From Armatimonadota bacterium (GTDB lineage: Bacteria; Armatimonadota; Fervidibacteria; Fervidibacterales; Thermosaccharophagaceae): a DNA stretch of 46,598 bases. The stretch lies in assembly GCA_025062195.1 (NCBI GenBank), contig JANXAS010000025.1:1-46598 (forward strand). Reading direction: 5' to 3'. The notes below the pieces were generated by a model. That model had not been told where the DNA came from. It worked only from the letters and a program-made list of their open reading frames with translations, and made no database searches. Both the position numbers and the translations under genes were made by a program. Positions 1-8,659 of this stretch are shown in pieces (positions within the stretch are counted from its first letter, which is position 1; each line of letters starts with the position of its first letter).

Positions 1-78
1 TGCTGCCAGGATCGCAATTATAGCTATCACCACGAGCAGTTCAATCAATGTGAAGCCGCGCTTCCTTAATGCCATCAT
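1..78 (-). CDS. Prepilin-like protein, N-terminal fragment cut by window edge
   Basis: The 26 codons visible here, read on the minus strand from ATG at 78, give a type IV prepilin leader: a short basic stretch (RKRG), the G/F cleavage point, [12 protein letters not shown] with the conserved Glu at +5, and the start of the hydrophobic helix. A strong ribosome site (GAGGAGGG) lies 8 nt upstream, and a second ATG follows immediately. The product would be processed by a prepilin peptidase and either assembled in a pseudopilus or left membrane-anchored. It is almost the same over this stretch as the neighbouring gene at 495-1220, so the two are probably paralogues of the DUF1559 group. The rest of the gene lies outside the window, so membership in that group is inferred from the N-terminus only. 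Confidence 0.8.
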   Translation of the reverse strand, partial: MMALRKRGFTLIELLVVIAIIAILAA

Positions 79-494
79 TGGACATCCCTCCTCATTTTGG
101 ATTTGTTTTCCACTCACGCTCACCGAGCAACTGCGTCATGCCACCACCTTAAGGCACCCTCTTGCGTTACCTACTGCATCACCTCCTTTGGGCAAGTTTT
201 GCTTAATGCAATCGCTGCTGAGCGATGTTGCCACACAGTTTGGAACCATCATGCGCTATTAGAGCTATGGATGACGCATTGGTTATGTCGTGCATCACAG
301 CTATTGCATTTCAATGTTCGGTGAGGCATGTGTTGCCCGATGAGCCATTATCCAGCACAGCAATTTATTTGCATTCGGTTTAGTGCATCACATTTTCAAT
401 GTTCAACTGCGATGCCTGTGCCGCCTGCCAATGCTGCCCTTCATTTTAGTTCGGATGGACATCAATTTATTAACCCCACTGCTCTCCTAAGCCA
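79..494. other. Spacer between two prepilin genes
   Basis: These 416 bases hold no reading frame with a credible ribosome site or family similarity. I see no palindromic repeat of the kinds present later in the window. The ribosome site of the truncated prepilin gene lies at its left edge. Confidence 0.5.
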
Positions 495-1220
495 TTACCA
501 TTCCCAATCGTAGTATCGTATCGGACCGCCACCAGTTGTTGTGCGCACCTGTGCCCAGTAATACCATCTGACATGCCCATCAGCGAATGCGAGGTTTGAG
601 CCACCAAGATGCAATGTCCAATCTTCGTTCTTCGTTAGGCTTGGTGGACAGCCACATGGTGCGCCGCCCCTCGCAAATGCCACACGGCGAAGGTGTGGTC
701 TATCGGCAGATTGCCAATAGCCGCCAATCCATGTGCTCGTGCAATCAGCCAATACCAAGGTCTCTGATGGGTTGTTCAAGCGAGCCAGTGACAATCCACC
801 GCTTGCGTTCCCGATGAGTTCGTTATAGCCATAGTTGTTGGCAAAACCAGGTGTGTTGAACGGCGGGTTGTTATCAATCCAGATCTGCCAAGTGTTGTGT
901 CCCGTGCTTGGGTTGCTTGGGCACTTGTAAATCTGCAAGTTCTTCACATACGGGTAAATGCCAGCCCACCATGTGCATGAGTATGGGTTGCCGGAATTGC
1001 CTTCGCCCCAGTAGTATGTTGGGAACTTCTCGTCGTAGTCCTGCGAGTATTGAATCACCCCCAACATGAGCTGCCTCAGATTTGACTGGCAGGATGACAT
1101 CCTCGCCTTCTCGCGAGCCTTGGCAAATACCGGGAAAAGAATAGCTGCCAGGATCGCGATTATCGCTATCACGACGAGCAGCTCAATCAATGTGAAGCTG
1201 CGCTTTGTCATCATATGCAT
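495..1220 (-). CDS. DUF1559 prepilin-like protein with H-X9-DG C-terminal motif
   Basis: This 241-aa protein starts with a class III prepilin leader (MHMMTKRS then [15 protein letters not shown], with Glu at +5). The helix is followed by [17 protein letters not shown], the usual continuation in DUF1559 proteins of Armatimonadota and Planctomycetota. The C-terminal part carries the family signature H-X9-DG (His, nine residues, then DGHVRWYY). The start is supported by GGAGGAGGG 7-8 nt upstream. Family members are thought to be pseudopilin- or sheath-like surface proteins and are often present in many copies per genome; a specific role is not known. The middle of the protein has several Cys residues that could form disulfides. 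It sits downstream of a metal-uptake operon on the same strand, but a 235-bp gap suggests separate transcription. Confidence 0.9.
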   Translation of the reverse strand: MHMMTKRSFTLIELLVVIAIIAILAAILFPVFAKAREKARMSSCQSNLRQLMLGVIQYSQDYDEKFPTYYWGEGNSGNPYSCTWWAGIYPYVKNLQIYKCPSNPSTGHNTWQIWIDNNPPFNTPGFANNYGYNELIGNASGGLSLARLNNPSETLVLADCTSTWIGGYWQSADRPHLRRVAFARGGAPCGCPPSLTKNEDWTLHLGGSNLAFADGHVRWYYWAQVRTTTGGGPIRYYDWEW

Positions 1221-1455
1221 TTTCTATTCCCTCCTCCGTTTGGTCCTGGAATTATAGGCGAGCAATGGCTGCAAGCACAGGCATCGGTTATCTTTGACGC
1301 CCATATGATGCAAAAGTTGCAAGGCAGCAGTTGTCATGGTTGGCTGCCAGCAAACTGTAGGTAACAGTAGGCATTAAATGCGCCCGAAAAGTTTTTCATG
1401 CGTGGGGTGCACATGCAGCATTGGATGCGGGGATGTTGTCATCACTAAACCACCG

Positions 1456-2337
1456 CTAAGTTTGCTTTTTAGGTTGCTGTATGGATTTAATGTGGTGGCG
1501 GGCTTTGGACAAACGCAAGCATATAGCCAACGGCGCAATGGCAACCAATGGAAGCAGCGTGCACGCAGCCACAGTTGGGCTTGATGGCAAGTCGTAGTGG
1601 AATGATATGATGACGCCGGCAATGTTTGCGACAAGCCCGCACGAGATTGAGATGACAAAGGCTATTTTTAGCCTGTCGGTGAGGAGTAGGGCAGTCACAG
1701 GTGGAAGCACAAGATATGAAAATGTGAGCAACGCACCAACTGCGCGTATGCATTCGCCTATGAGTATAGCAAGCGCAATGTAAAAGACGCTGTCAAAAAG
1801 CTGTGTGCGTATTCCGAGCGTAGTTGCAAATTCGGGGTCAAATGATGAAAGCAGCAGTGGCTTAAAAAGCACCAAGTGGATTGCGAGTGTAATTATTGTG
1901 ACAATTCCGAGGCGCAGCGCCACATCCTTCGTCGCATAAAGCAGCTCGCCAAATAGAGTTGACTCCATTAAATGTTCCTCGGCTGGGCTTTTCGCAACGA
2001 ATATCATGGCGAGTGATGCCGCTATAGCATACATTGCTCCAAGAACGCTTTCTCGGCTGACTCTCCTTTCACGCTGTATTAACGGGACAAAGAGCATCCC
2101 AAGCAGTATGAAGGCGTAACAGGTCACCACTGGATTGATATTGAGCATCAATCCGAGTCCAACACCGGCGGCGCCAAGTTGAGCCAATGCAGCGCTCACA
2201 AATACAATGCGCCTGAGCACAACATAAACCCCAACATAGCAGCATGCTGTTGAGGCAATTGAAGCGCTCACAATTGGCATGATGAGCAAGCCCAGTGGAG
2301 CCACTGCCATGTCACCTGCCAATACCGTCGTATGCAT
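1456..2337 (-). CDS. znuB: Zinc/manganese ABC transporter permease (ABC-3 family)
   Basis: This 293-aa polytopic membrane protein is built almost entirely of hydrophobic segments and matches the ABC-3 permease family of zinc, manganese and iron-chelate importers. Recognisable stretches are YVVLRRIVFVSAALAQLGAAG near the N-terminus, RESVLGAMYAIA in the middle, and RAVGALLTFSYLVLPPVTA in the later part; these are typical of ZnuB/TroC/MntB. It is the last gene of znuA-znuC-znuB, starting 9 nt after the ATPase stop codon, which fits translational coupling. The ribosome site before ATG 2337 is weak (AGAG); a downstream ATG preceded by AGGTGA is an alternative. The length is normal for the family. 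Metal specificity cannot be read from the permease; zinc is the default from context. Confidence 0.92.
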   Translation of the reverse strand: MHTTVLAGDMAVAPLGLLIMPIVSASIASTACCYVGVYVVLRRIVFVSAALAQLGAAGVGLGLMLNINPVVTCYAFILLGMLFVPLIQRERRVSRESVLGAMYAIAASLAMIFVAKSPAEEHLMESTLFGELLYATKDVALRLGIVTIITLAIHLVLFKPLLLSSFDPEFATTLGIRTQLFDSVFYIALAILIGECIRAVGALLTFSYLVLPPVTALLLTDRLKIAFVISISCGLVANIAGVIISFHYDLPSSPTVAACTLLPLVAIAPLAICLRLSKARHHIKSIQQPKKQT

Positions 2338-2346
2338 TGCAGGCTC

Positions 2347-3126
2347 TCATTTTGAAGCCTTAACGAACACAAACTTCCTTCCATCAACAGTTGCGATGCC
2401 TGTCTCAATACCGTATGCTTCTCGCAGCTTCTCTTGAGATAGCATCTCTGATGCCGTCCCCATGCGCACTCGCCCATCGTGGACTATCCCAATCCTGTTG
2501 GCGTAGTTGATCACGACATTGAGCAAATGGGTTGCAAATATGATGGTGATTGAATGTTCATGGTGCAGCCGTGCAATTAGCTCCATGACACCATGTTCGG
2601 TCGGCAAGTCAAGCCCATTTGTTGGCTCATCAAGCACAAGCACATTTGGCTTTGCCGCGAGCGCCCTTGCAACTAATAGCCTTTGCCTTTGTCCACCTGA
2701 GAGCAGCCTGTATGGCTTTATCGCTATATCGGCAATGCCAGCTTGCTCGAGCGCCCAATGGGCAATCTCAATATCATCGGTTGTGTATCGCCTCCACGGC
2801 TTGTTTGCTTGTATTAGGCTCATTAGAACGATGTCAATGGCGCTGAGCGGATAAAGCTCGTCAAGCAATTCTCGCTGTGGCACATAGCCAAACCTTACTT
2901 CGTCCTTTTTGGTGTGCCAAATTATTGAGCCACGAATCGGTCTGAGCATACCAAGGAGAGCCTTTAGGAGCGTTGTTTTCCCCGCCCCGTTTGGTCCAAC
3001 CAACCCGATGAAATCGCCATGGTGCACATCAAACTCAACGTCCTTTAAGACGACATTTCTGCCGTAGCCAAGCCAGATGCCCTTCACTGTTACAAGCGGC
3101 TTACTTGTGGCAATGTTGCTGTTCAA
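2347..3126 (-). CDS. znuC: Zinc/manganese ABC transporter ATP-binding protein
   Basis: This 259-aa ATPase energises the metal importer. It has a Walker A (GPNGAGKTT), a signature motif (LLSGGQRQRLLVARAL), a Walker B (VLVLDEPTNGLD) and the switch His (FATHLL). A Q-loop is seen at FGYVPQRE. The start is a TTG at 3126 with GGGTGA 7 nt upstream. That ribosome site lies inside the last codons of znuA, leaving only 3 nt between the genes. The Walker and signature motifs look intact, so the protein should be active. It would sit on the cytoplasmic face bound to the ZnuB-like permease. Confidence 0.94.
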   Translation of the reverse strand: MNSNIATSKPLVTVKGIWLGYGRNVVLKDVEFDVHHGDFIGLVGPNGAGKTTLLKALLGMLRPIRGSIIWHTKKDEVRFGYVPQRELLDELYPLSAIDIVLMSLIQANKPWRRYTTDDIEIAHWALEQAGIADIAIKPYRLLSGGQRQRLLVARALAAKPNVLVLDEPTNGLDLPTEHGVMELIARLHHEHSITIIFATHLLNVVINYANRIGIVHDGRVRMGTASEMLSQEKLREAYGIETGIATVDGRKFVFVKASK

Positions 3127-3129
3127 AGT

Positions 3130-4092
3130 TCATTCACCCTTCCTCTTGGTTGTGCAGCCTGTGATTGCCTCCACAAGCTTGCCCAGTATGTTGGTGAGCA
3201 AGTCACGGTATGTGTTTACGCCTTTGTCACCGCCTATAGACGGAGCAACCTCAACGAGTTTTGCGCCAGTCTGCTGTGCAATGAGCCTTGGGAAACGGTT
3301 TTCATAGAATGGTTCTTTGAGTATGACTTTCACTTCGTTGGCTTTCATCAATTCTATCAACTCGCTAATGTGCCTTGCCGATGGTGGTATGCCCGGCTTC
3401 GGCTCAAGCTGCCCGATGATTTTAAAGCCATAACGATTTGCAAGGTATGACCATGTGAGGTGGTATGCGACAATCTTTTCGCCCTTAAGTGGCGCTGCGA
3501 GCTTCAGCGTCTCATCAAGTATTTCCTCTATCTCTTCAATGAGCTTCTTTCTGTTCGCTTCAAAGTAATCGGAATTGCCTGGCGAGACGCGCTTCAAACC
3601 GGCTGCTATGTTGTTTACAATTATCTTGGCGTTGAGCGGGTCAAGCCAGTAGTGCGGGTTGCCGAAGATATGTATTTCGCCCTGTTCCCTTGTAACCCTA
3701 CCTGTCGGCACTTCAATCAATGGGATGCCAATTGAGGCATCCACATAACCTTGTGCGCCACGCCTTATCTTCGGATTGCGAGCCATGTCAAGGAGTTGGT
3801 CTGCCCATAGCTCAAAGTCAAGACCAACACACACGAATAAGTCAGCATGGCTCATCTGAACTGCAAATGATGGTAGGGGTTGAACCGTGTGTGGATTTTG
3901 CCTTGGGTGCATCAAGCAGGTGACGGTCACCTTATCGCCGCCAATTCGTTCAGCGAAATAGCGCAAATCAGGCGTTGTCGTCACAACGAACAATTTCTTT
4001 GCGTTTGCATGCCCAACGCTGGGGAGCAAAAGTATAATCGCAATCTGGAGGACAAGTTGCGGTTTCGCGCACATCTTCACTTTGGAAAACAT
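3130..4092 (-). CDS. znuA: Metal-binding solute-binding protein (ZnuA/TroA family)
   Basis: This 320-aa periplasmic metal-binding protein has a hydrophobic signal segment (LVLQIAIILLLPSVGHA) and then a mature domain of the ZnuA/TroA cluster. Candidate metal ligands are the His in QNPHTVQP, the His in GNPHYWLDP, the His in AYHLTW and a late acidic residue near SIGGDKG, as expected for the family. The His-rich flexible loop seen in enteric ZnuA is absent. ATG 4092 is preferred because GAGGTGA lies 5 nt upstream; an in-frame GTG 9 nt earlier overlaps that site. It heads znuA-znuC-znuB. A 170-bp gap to the outer-membrane gene upstream contains a repeat element, so it may have its own promoter. 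Zinc versus manganese is not settled by sequence. Confidence 0.92.
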   Translation of the reverse strand: MFSKVKMCAKPQLVLQIAIILLLPSVGHANAKKLFVVTTTPDLRYFAERIGGDKVTVTCLMHPRQNPHTVQPLPSFAVQMSHADLFVCVGLDFELWADQLLDMARNPKIRRGAQGYVDASIGIPLIEVPTGRVTREQGEIHIFGNPHYWLDPLNAKIIVNNIAAGLKRVSPGNSDYFEANRKKLIEEIEEILDETLKLAAPLKGEKIVAYHLTWSYLANRYGFKIIGQLEPKPGIPPSARHISELIELMKANEVKVILKEPFYENRFPRLIAQQTGAKLVEVAPSIGGDKGVNTYRDLLTNILGKLVEAITGCTTKRKGE

Positions 4093-4146
4093 GCCTATCA
4101 CCTCAAACCAAGCATCATCTTGACCGTTTTCGGCGGCACCCAGCTG

Positions 4147-4217
4147 TCGCTATGTGCCTCACTAAGAACTCTTTTTCATCTTCGTAGTGAGCCACAAAGC
4201 GAAGTGGAGCGGCGTTA
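4147..4217. repeat. Degraded copy of the paired-arm palindromic repeat
   Basis: The spacer between znuA and the outer-membrane gene holds TTCGTAGTGAGCCACAAAGC (4190-4209) followed by GAAGTGG and GGCGTT. This matches the left arm of the element described at 39300. Just before it, TGTGCCTCACTAAGAA resembles the right arm. CTCACTA and TAGTGAG form a perfect inverted 7-mer across about 20 nt. It could act as a transcript hairpin between the two genes. Confidence 0.55.
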
Positions 4218-4262
4218 TTTGTTTTTGACGGCTGAGTTGGCTGCATGTAAGCGCTGCAGACC

Positions 4263-5750
4263 TCAAAACGGATGTGGTCTGTGGACGCCGATTGAAAAAG
4301 TCATCTCAAGTATCAAGTCCCAAGATGTGCCGAGCAGCGAATACTTCCTCCTGTTTAGTTGCAGGCGATAGCGCGAGAATTCGCTTGGGTAGTAAGTGAG
4401 CGCAAACGAAACACCGGAGCCATGTGCGCTGCTGTCAGGCAAGCTCGCCCAATCATACCTTGCGCCGAGGTAAAATGTTCGTGAGAATTGATACTCAACC
4501 ATTGAAAAGAAGCCGGTGGCGCTTCGTGAGCCATTTGCACCTGATTGCCTTGCAACTGCGAACTCGTTATACCAGCTGAGCGACCTGTATAAGCCCGCCT
4601 CAATTGGACGCCATCGGTAAGTCAAATCAACCGAGTAAAGATGTGTGTTGCCGCCAAACGAGTTTGGTCCGTAGCCATAGTTTAGTCCTAAGTCAAGCGT
4701 TTTCTCCACAGGCGCGAGTTCAAAGAAAGAGCGCCACCTGCTTAGGAGCAACGGTCTCCCGCTGCCGCAATCAAATGTGAGGTTGTGTGTATTGAGCGCC
4801 TCAATTGAGATTTCATGTGCTTGCCTCGGACTCTTTGTCGGCAGAAGATAACTTATCCTTGCACCTGTGCCGTGAAAGTTATGTCCGCCATGCTCAATGA
4901 TGTGCCTGAGCAGGTTGGAAACATCTGAATTTTGGTTGCCAGAGTTGTGATTCTCCTCCGGTGGGTGAGAGTAGAAGAACTTATGCAGCAATGGCAGGTC
5001 TGCGAGTGGTTGCTCATGTGCATGTATCGTATTTAGCTTGCCAACATTAGCCAGCAATATGCCGCCACGAATTTGGAATCCCTTTGGCAGCCGGAGCACA
5101 CTCGGATCAAGAAGGCTCAACTCAGCTTGACAGATGTGAGTCCCTTCTTGGGTGTGTTCAACAAATGTGTCAAGCCGCCCAAATGGGTCTGCATATGCTT
5201 GCAGTGCAATTTCAACTGAGCGCAAAGCTGCACCCCTGTAGCTTCCGAGCGGGTTTTTGCCGCCAAGCCTCATGGCAAAGCCGCCAATGAGGCTTATGTC
5301 CGGGTTCATCGCCTGCCAAAGCCCAGCACCACCTAATGCCGCCGAAGATGACGACGGTTGCACAGTTTCAAATTGAGGTTGCTCATTTCGTATGCGCTGC
5401 CCTTTTGGCGTCCCGCCATTAAGCCGAACAACTCTTAGCAGCCCCCAAGGTGCATAGCGCATTGAAAGCCACAGATTACTACCCTGCAATGCAGGATAAT
5501 CTCTCAGTCTGGTTGAGAGCAGCTTGCCACCGGTGTTTGCTTTTTCGGCATCTCGTCCGGCTTCAAGTTCTTCAACTCTTCGCTTCAGCTCGCTGACGAG
5601 CCTTTCAAGCTCGCCGATTCTATGTATTAGCGCTTCTACATTTTCGTCCATATGCACCGTTAGAACTTCCTTCGCTGTATCGCCCGCATATGCCGATTGG
5701 ATTTGTGAGAGCATGAGAATGAGCAGAGTGATAATTGCCACCGCCTTCAT
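4263..5750 (-). CDS. Predicted outer-membrane beta-barrel protein with His-rich loop
   Basis: This 495-aa protein starts with a signal peptide (residues 1-22, ending SAYA). An acidic/basic coiled-coil follows at about residues 35-68 (heptad-like Leu spacing around LERLVSELKRRVEELEAG). The rest is a long region rich in alternating aromatic and polar residues, as in a beta-barrel, ending in a C-terminal Phe (RPHPF) as outer-membrane barrels usually do. A middle segment (about nt 4865-4990) is unusually His-rich, with at least eight His in 45 residues including EHGGHNFHG. The start has GGAGGGGG 9 nt upstream. It lies between an M56 peptidase and the znuACB genes on the same strand. A role as an outer-membrane channel or receptor for zinc is inferred from the His cluster and context; I do not recognise a named family. 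Confidence 0.65.
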   Translation of the reverse strand: MKAVAIITLLILMLSQIQSAYAGDTAKEVLTVHMDENVEALIHRIGELERLVSELKRRVEELEAGRDAEKANTGGKLLSTRLRDYPALQGSNLWLSMRYAPWGLLRVVRLNGGTPKGQRIRNEQPQFETVQPSSSSAALGGAGLWQAMNPDISLIGGFAMRLGGKNPLGSYRGAALRSVEIALQAYADPFGRLDTFVEHTQEGTHICQAELSLLDPSVLRLPKGFQIRGGILLANVGKLNTIHAHEQPLADLPLLHKFFYSHPPEENHNSGNQNSDVSNLLRHIIEHGGHNFHGTGARISYLLPTKSPRQAHEISIEALNTHNLTFDCGSGRPLLLSRWRSFFELAPVEKTLDLGLNYGYGPNSFGGNTHLYSVDLTYRWRPIEAGLYRSLSWYNEFAVARQSGANGSRSATGFFSMVEYQFSRTFYLGARYDWASLPDSSAHGSGVSFALTYYPSEFSRYRLQLNRRKYSLLGTSWDLILEMTFSIGVHRPHPF

Positions 5751-5773
5751 CTTCGTTGCCCCCTCCTACCATC

Positions 5774-6817
5774 TCAGTTCATCCCGTGTAGCAGCACTTC
5801 AAAGAAACAGTGCGCCGTCCCAAAGATTGGCTTTGAGAATAGAAGCACAGTGGCGATAAAAGCTGTGCACATAAGCGTTATGCTAAGCCACAGGTGTGAT
5901 TGCAACTGCTTTCGCCTTACACTGCCCGCTCTCAAACTTTGTGAGCGCAAGCTTAACCTATTAAGCACATCCTCTGAGGCGCCGCAGTCTCGCAGCATTT
6001 TAATGACCTTCCGAACGGCACTCTCAAAATCCGAAGCACATCGCTCATATGCCATCTCCCTATATGCGGCTCTCTCAACAGCCTCCTCTAAGTGCCTGCG
6101 AAGCCATTTGAACGACGGCAATAGCAGAAAAAGGCACGATAGAAAGCGAAGCAGCAGGCGAAGTATATGGTCGCGACGGCGCTTATGAATGAGTTCGTGC
6201 TTTATTAGCGCCTTAAGTTCATTTTCCGTAAGAGCGTTTGTGATGCCGCTTGATATGGTGCATGTTGGTTTGAGCCACCCAAACAGCCCAGCAAGGCAAA
6301 AACCCGAATCACATTCGGCGAGGTTCACTTTTCCGCTTGAAAACTCCGGCAGCGTTTTGGCGACCGACAGGAGTTTCTGTGACGGTGGCTTGATGGCGCT
6401 CTTCCATACCGTGTGCCACGCAAATCGTCCGATTGCGAGGAAAACAACAAAGGCGGTGCCAGCCAACTTCATCCCGTTGGATATCGCCATGGCTATGCCA
6501 ATAGCAAGCAGCTTGTTGCCTTGCCCTGCATGTGCGCACCAGTGTGCATAGCGTTGGAAGCATTTTTGCAGTTGCCAATCGCACAGCGATGGATATGCAC
6601 GAGATGTGCACAAAGCTGCCGAAACTGATATCGTCACTGAGGCTGCTATGCCAATTAACAGTGGCAGAAGTATAGCAGCGATAAGCCCATTCAATGGCAC
6701 AGCAGTTTCATCATGAAGCCACAGCTGCTCAGTCGCTCTTAAGGTTGTGCAGGTGAGCGCCATAGCCAAGTTTGAAGCGATCAGGAAAACGAAGGCGTTA
6801 ACAAGGGCGACCTCCAT
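5774..6817 (-). CDS. M56 (BlaR1/MecR1-type) membrane metallopeptidase
   Basis: This 347-aa protein has several hydrophobic N-terminal segments and then a cytoplasmic-type zinc-peptidase core with the HExxH motif in ALIKHELIHKRRRDH. This is the M56 arrangement of BlaR1/MecR1. It ends soon after a last hydrophobic segment (about residues 315-333) and lacks the extracellular penicillin-sensor domain of true BlaR1, so the signal is unlikely to be a beta-lactam. Its start overlaps the end of the BlaI-like gene by 20 nt, and GAGG lies 7-8 nt upstream. M56 proteins of this kind normally act by triggering cleavage of the partner BlaI repressor. Here the pair leads a zinc locus, so a link to metal status is possible but not shown. 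Confidence 0.85.
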   Translation of the reverse strand: MEVALVNAFVFLIASNLAMALTCTTLRATEQLWLHDETAVPLNGLIAAILLPLLIGIAASVTISVSAALCTSRAYPSLCDWQLQKCFQRYAHWCAHAGQGNKLLAIGIAMAISNGMKLAGTAFVVFLAIGRFAWHTVWKSAIKPPSQKLLSVAKTLPEFSSGKVNLAECDSGFCLAGLFGWLKPTCTISSGITNALTENELKALIKHELIHKRRRDHILRLLLRFLSCLFLLLPSFKWLRRHLEEAVERAAYREMAYERCASDFESAVRKVIKMLRDCGASEDVLNRLSLRSQSLRAGSVRRKQLQSHLWLSITLMCTAFIATVLLFSKPIFGTAHCFFEVLLHGMN

Positions 6818-7205
6818 CTATGTTCCTCTGCCCCCTTGTCTTTCCCTTTGGCTCACTATTTGGTTTGTTTGACAATGTCCTTGTTTTTGATGGGCGCTCA
6901 TTCAGAACTTCAATGAGATATGCAGAAGCTGGTTCGCCAAACCATATGAACATGCGCTCAAGGAATGCTTTGATGAACAGCTTTGCAGTCTCAGAGCGCG
7001 ATAGAGTCGGTTCATAGATGTATCTTCTCCCAATCTTCTTGCGTTTAAGGAAACCCTTCTGGCATAGGCGAACCATCGTCGTCATGATGGTTGTGTATGC
7101 CCTTCTCTTCCCGAGGGAGCGCATAGCCCGCCATACATCTCTAACGGATGCGTTCCCGAGTTCCCAGATAACTCGCAAAACATCGCCCTCAAGCTGCGGA
7201 AACAT
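6798..7205 (-). CDS. BlaI/MecI/CopY-family transcriptional repressor
   Basis: The 135-aa product has the N-terminal winged helix of the BlaI/MecI/CopY family: VLRVIWELGNASVRDVW, then AYTTIMTTMVRLCQKGFL and a wing GRRYIYEP. The C-terminal half would carry the dimerisation helices and ends in a basic, probably disordered tail. ATG 7205 is preferred because AAAGGTGA lies 5 nt upstream; GTG 7214 and ATG 7211 are alternatives inside or before that site. It overlaps the M56 gene by 20 nt, the usual arrangement for a repressor with its membrane peptidase. Such repressors commonly bind TACA-type dyads near their own promoter; I did not find a convincing dyad upstream. Its targets probably include the downstream barrel and znu genes. 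Confidence 0.9.
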   Translation of the reverse strand: MFPQLEGDVLRVIWELGNASVRDVWRAMRSLGKRRAYTTIMTTMVRLCQKGFLKRKKIGRRYIYEPTLSRSETAKLFIKAFLERMFIWFGEPASAYLIEVLNERPSKTRTLSNKPNSEPKGKTRGQRNIDGGRPC

Positions 7206-7558
7206 GTCCATCACCTTTGAATAAGCGGATGGACAAATATGATGATACTTGCTTCACCAAGACGGCAACATGCCGCGCTTTGCTACGATGTCAATAGTAG
7301 TTGGGATGATTTAAAAACTCTTTTGAGCTCGTGAGTTAGCCAAGAAGTGTTAGGGAGCGGTATTGTTGTAGACCTTCAACATGTCACTTAGCTTTGTTTT
7401 GTGCCTCACTACAAGCTTTTGAGCATCTCTCACGATTTGTATGCCGCCTGAGAGTAGCTTTAGCCTTGACGCTCCATCCTGCAGGTTGCAACTTTTCAAT
7501 GGCAGGATGTTGTGCACCATCCTTGTGAGCAACTTAATTAACATGTGAGGTGAGCCTT
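7206..7558. other. Divergent intergenic region, blaI-like / Gfo-Idh-MocA
   Basis: About 350 bases separate the two divergent genes, so promoters for both must lie here. I cannot point to a clear -35/-10 pair or to a BlaI-type dyad. A 64-codon minus-strand frame at 7350-7544 has no ribosome site or recognisable family and is not called. Confidence 0.4.
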
Positions 7559-8626
7559 ATGGGTAAGGTAAAGGTGGGTGTCATAGGATGCGGGATGATT
7601 TCAGGTATGCATCTTCGTGCCCTCAAATCATTGCCCGATGTTGAAGTGGTGGCGTGTGCTGACATCGTCGTTGAGCGCGCTAAGCAGCGCGCATCTGAAT
7701 TTGATGTGCCACACGCCCTCAAAGACTATAGGGAGCTTTTGCGAATGGATGAAATAGATGCTGTGTGTATCTGCACGCCGCACGCCCTTCACGCACCTAT
7801 TGCAATAGAGGCGCTCAATGCGGGCAAGCATGTCCTGTGTGAGAAGCCGATGGCAACAAATGCAAAAGATGCAGCTGCGATGTTAAAGGCTGCACGCAAT
7901 TCGGGTAAGCTCCTTGAAGTCGCGATAAGAAATCGCTTCTCGCCAACAGTGCAATTTGCTAAGCGCATCGTTGACGACGGTGCTCTTGGCAAGGTTTATT
8001 ATGCTGAGGGTTCAATAGGTGGCAGAAGGCGCATACCTGGTTGGGGTGATTCGGGTTTCATACGCAAGAGGACAGCCGGCGGTGGCGTAGTGCTTGACTT
8101 GGGTGTTTACACGATTGACCTTTTGATGCACCTGCTCGGGCATCCAAAGCCAGTTTCCGTGTGCGCAATCACATCCGATGCCATAGGCAAAAACAAAGAG
8201 GCAATTGTTGAGGGTGGTTGGTATTGGGAAGTTGAGGATTTTGAGGTTGAGGATTTCGGGGCTGCCTTTGTCAGGCTCGATGGTGGGACATCTTTCGTTC
8301 TCAAGGCAGCGTGGGCTATGCATCTTGATTCGCTTGGCAGCACTTTCTTGCTCGGCGACAAGGGCGGTTTGCGCTTTGAACCATTTGAACTTTATAGGGA
8401 TGAGCATGGGACGATGGTGACAATATCATTTCCGAACTTGCCACGCTTAGACCCATACTCGGTTCTAATGGCGCAAATAAGCGCATTCATTGATGCGATA
8501 AAGCAGGGCAAGCCATCGCCAACGCCGCCCGAAGAGATCATGATGACCAATGTCATTATGGATGCGATTTATGAATCGGCAAGGCTTGGTAGGGAAGTAA
8601 AATGCCGTGTGCCAAAGCTTGAGTGA
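7559..8626 (+). CDS. Gfo/Idh/MocA-family NAD(P)-dependent oxidoreductase
   Basis: This 355-aa protein has an N-terminal Rossmann fold (VKVGVIGCGMISGMHLRAL, glycine pattern GxGxxxxxH) with an acidic residue after the second strand (ACADI). It has the family motif CEKPMA, with the Lys that binds cofactor and substrate. The C-terminal half is the alpha/beta substrate domain (GGGVVLDLGVYTIDLL). ATG 7559 is chosen because GAGGTGA sits 5 nt upstream; GTG 7550 lies within that ribosome site. Members oxidise or reduce sugars, inositols and related polyols; the substrate cannot be told from sequence. It stands alone on the plus strand and converges with selB, the stop codons being only about 27 nt apart. 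Confidence 0.9.
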   Translation: MGKVKVGVIGCGMISGMHLRALKSLPDVEVVACADIVVERAKQRASEFDVPHALKDYRELLRMDEIDAVCICTPHALHAPIAIEALNAGKHVLCEKPMATNAKDAAAMLKAARNSGKLLEVAIRNRFSPTVQFAKRIVDDGALGKVYYAEGSIGGRRRIPGWGDSGFIRKRTAGGGVVLDLGVYTIDLLMHLLGHPKPVSVCAITSDAIGKNKEAIVEGGWYWEVEDFEVEDFGAAFVRLDGGTSFVLKAAWAMHLDSLGSTFLLGDKGGLRFEPFELYRDEHGTMVTISFPNLPRLDPYSVLMAQISAFIDAIKQGKPSPTPPEEIMMTNVIMDAIYESARLGREVKCRVPKLE

Positions 8627-8642
8627 GTTTAGGGCGATGGGT

Positions 8643-8659
8643 AAAGTGCACATCACTTT
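8643..8659. terminator. Possible short bidirectional hairpin between convergent genes
   Basis: AAAGTG (8643-8648) and CACTTT (8654-8659) can pair with a 5-nt loop between the stop codons of the oxidoreductase gene and selB. The stem is short and no strong T-run follows, so this is a weak candidate. Confidence 0.25.

Noticed and set aside
1456-4092. Iron-siderophore or manganese importer instead of zinc
   Set aside because: The cluster type fits Zn/Mn; manganese cannot be excluded, but the His-rich barrel makes zinc the better working label.
7350-7544. 64-codon minus-strand frame in the blaI spacer
   Set aside because: No ribosome site, no recognisable domain and an unlikely residue pattern; it is treated as non-coding.
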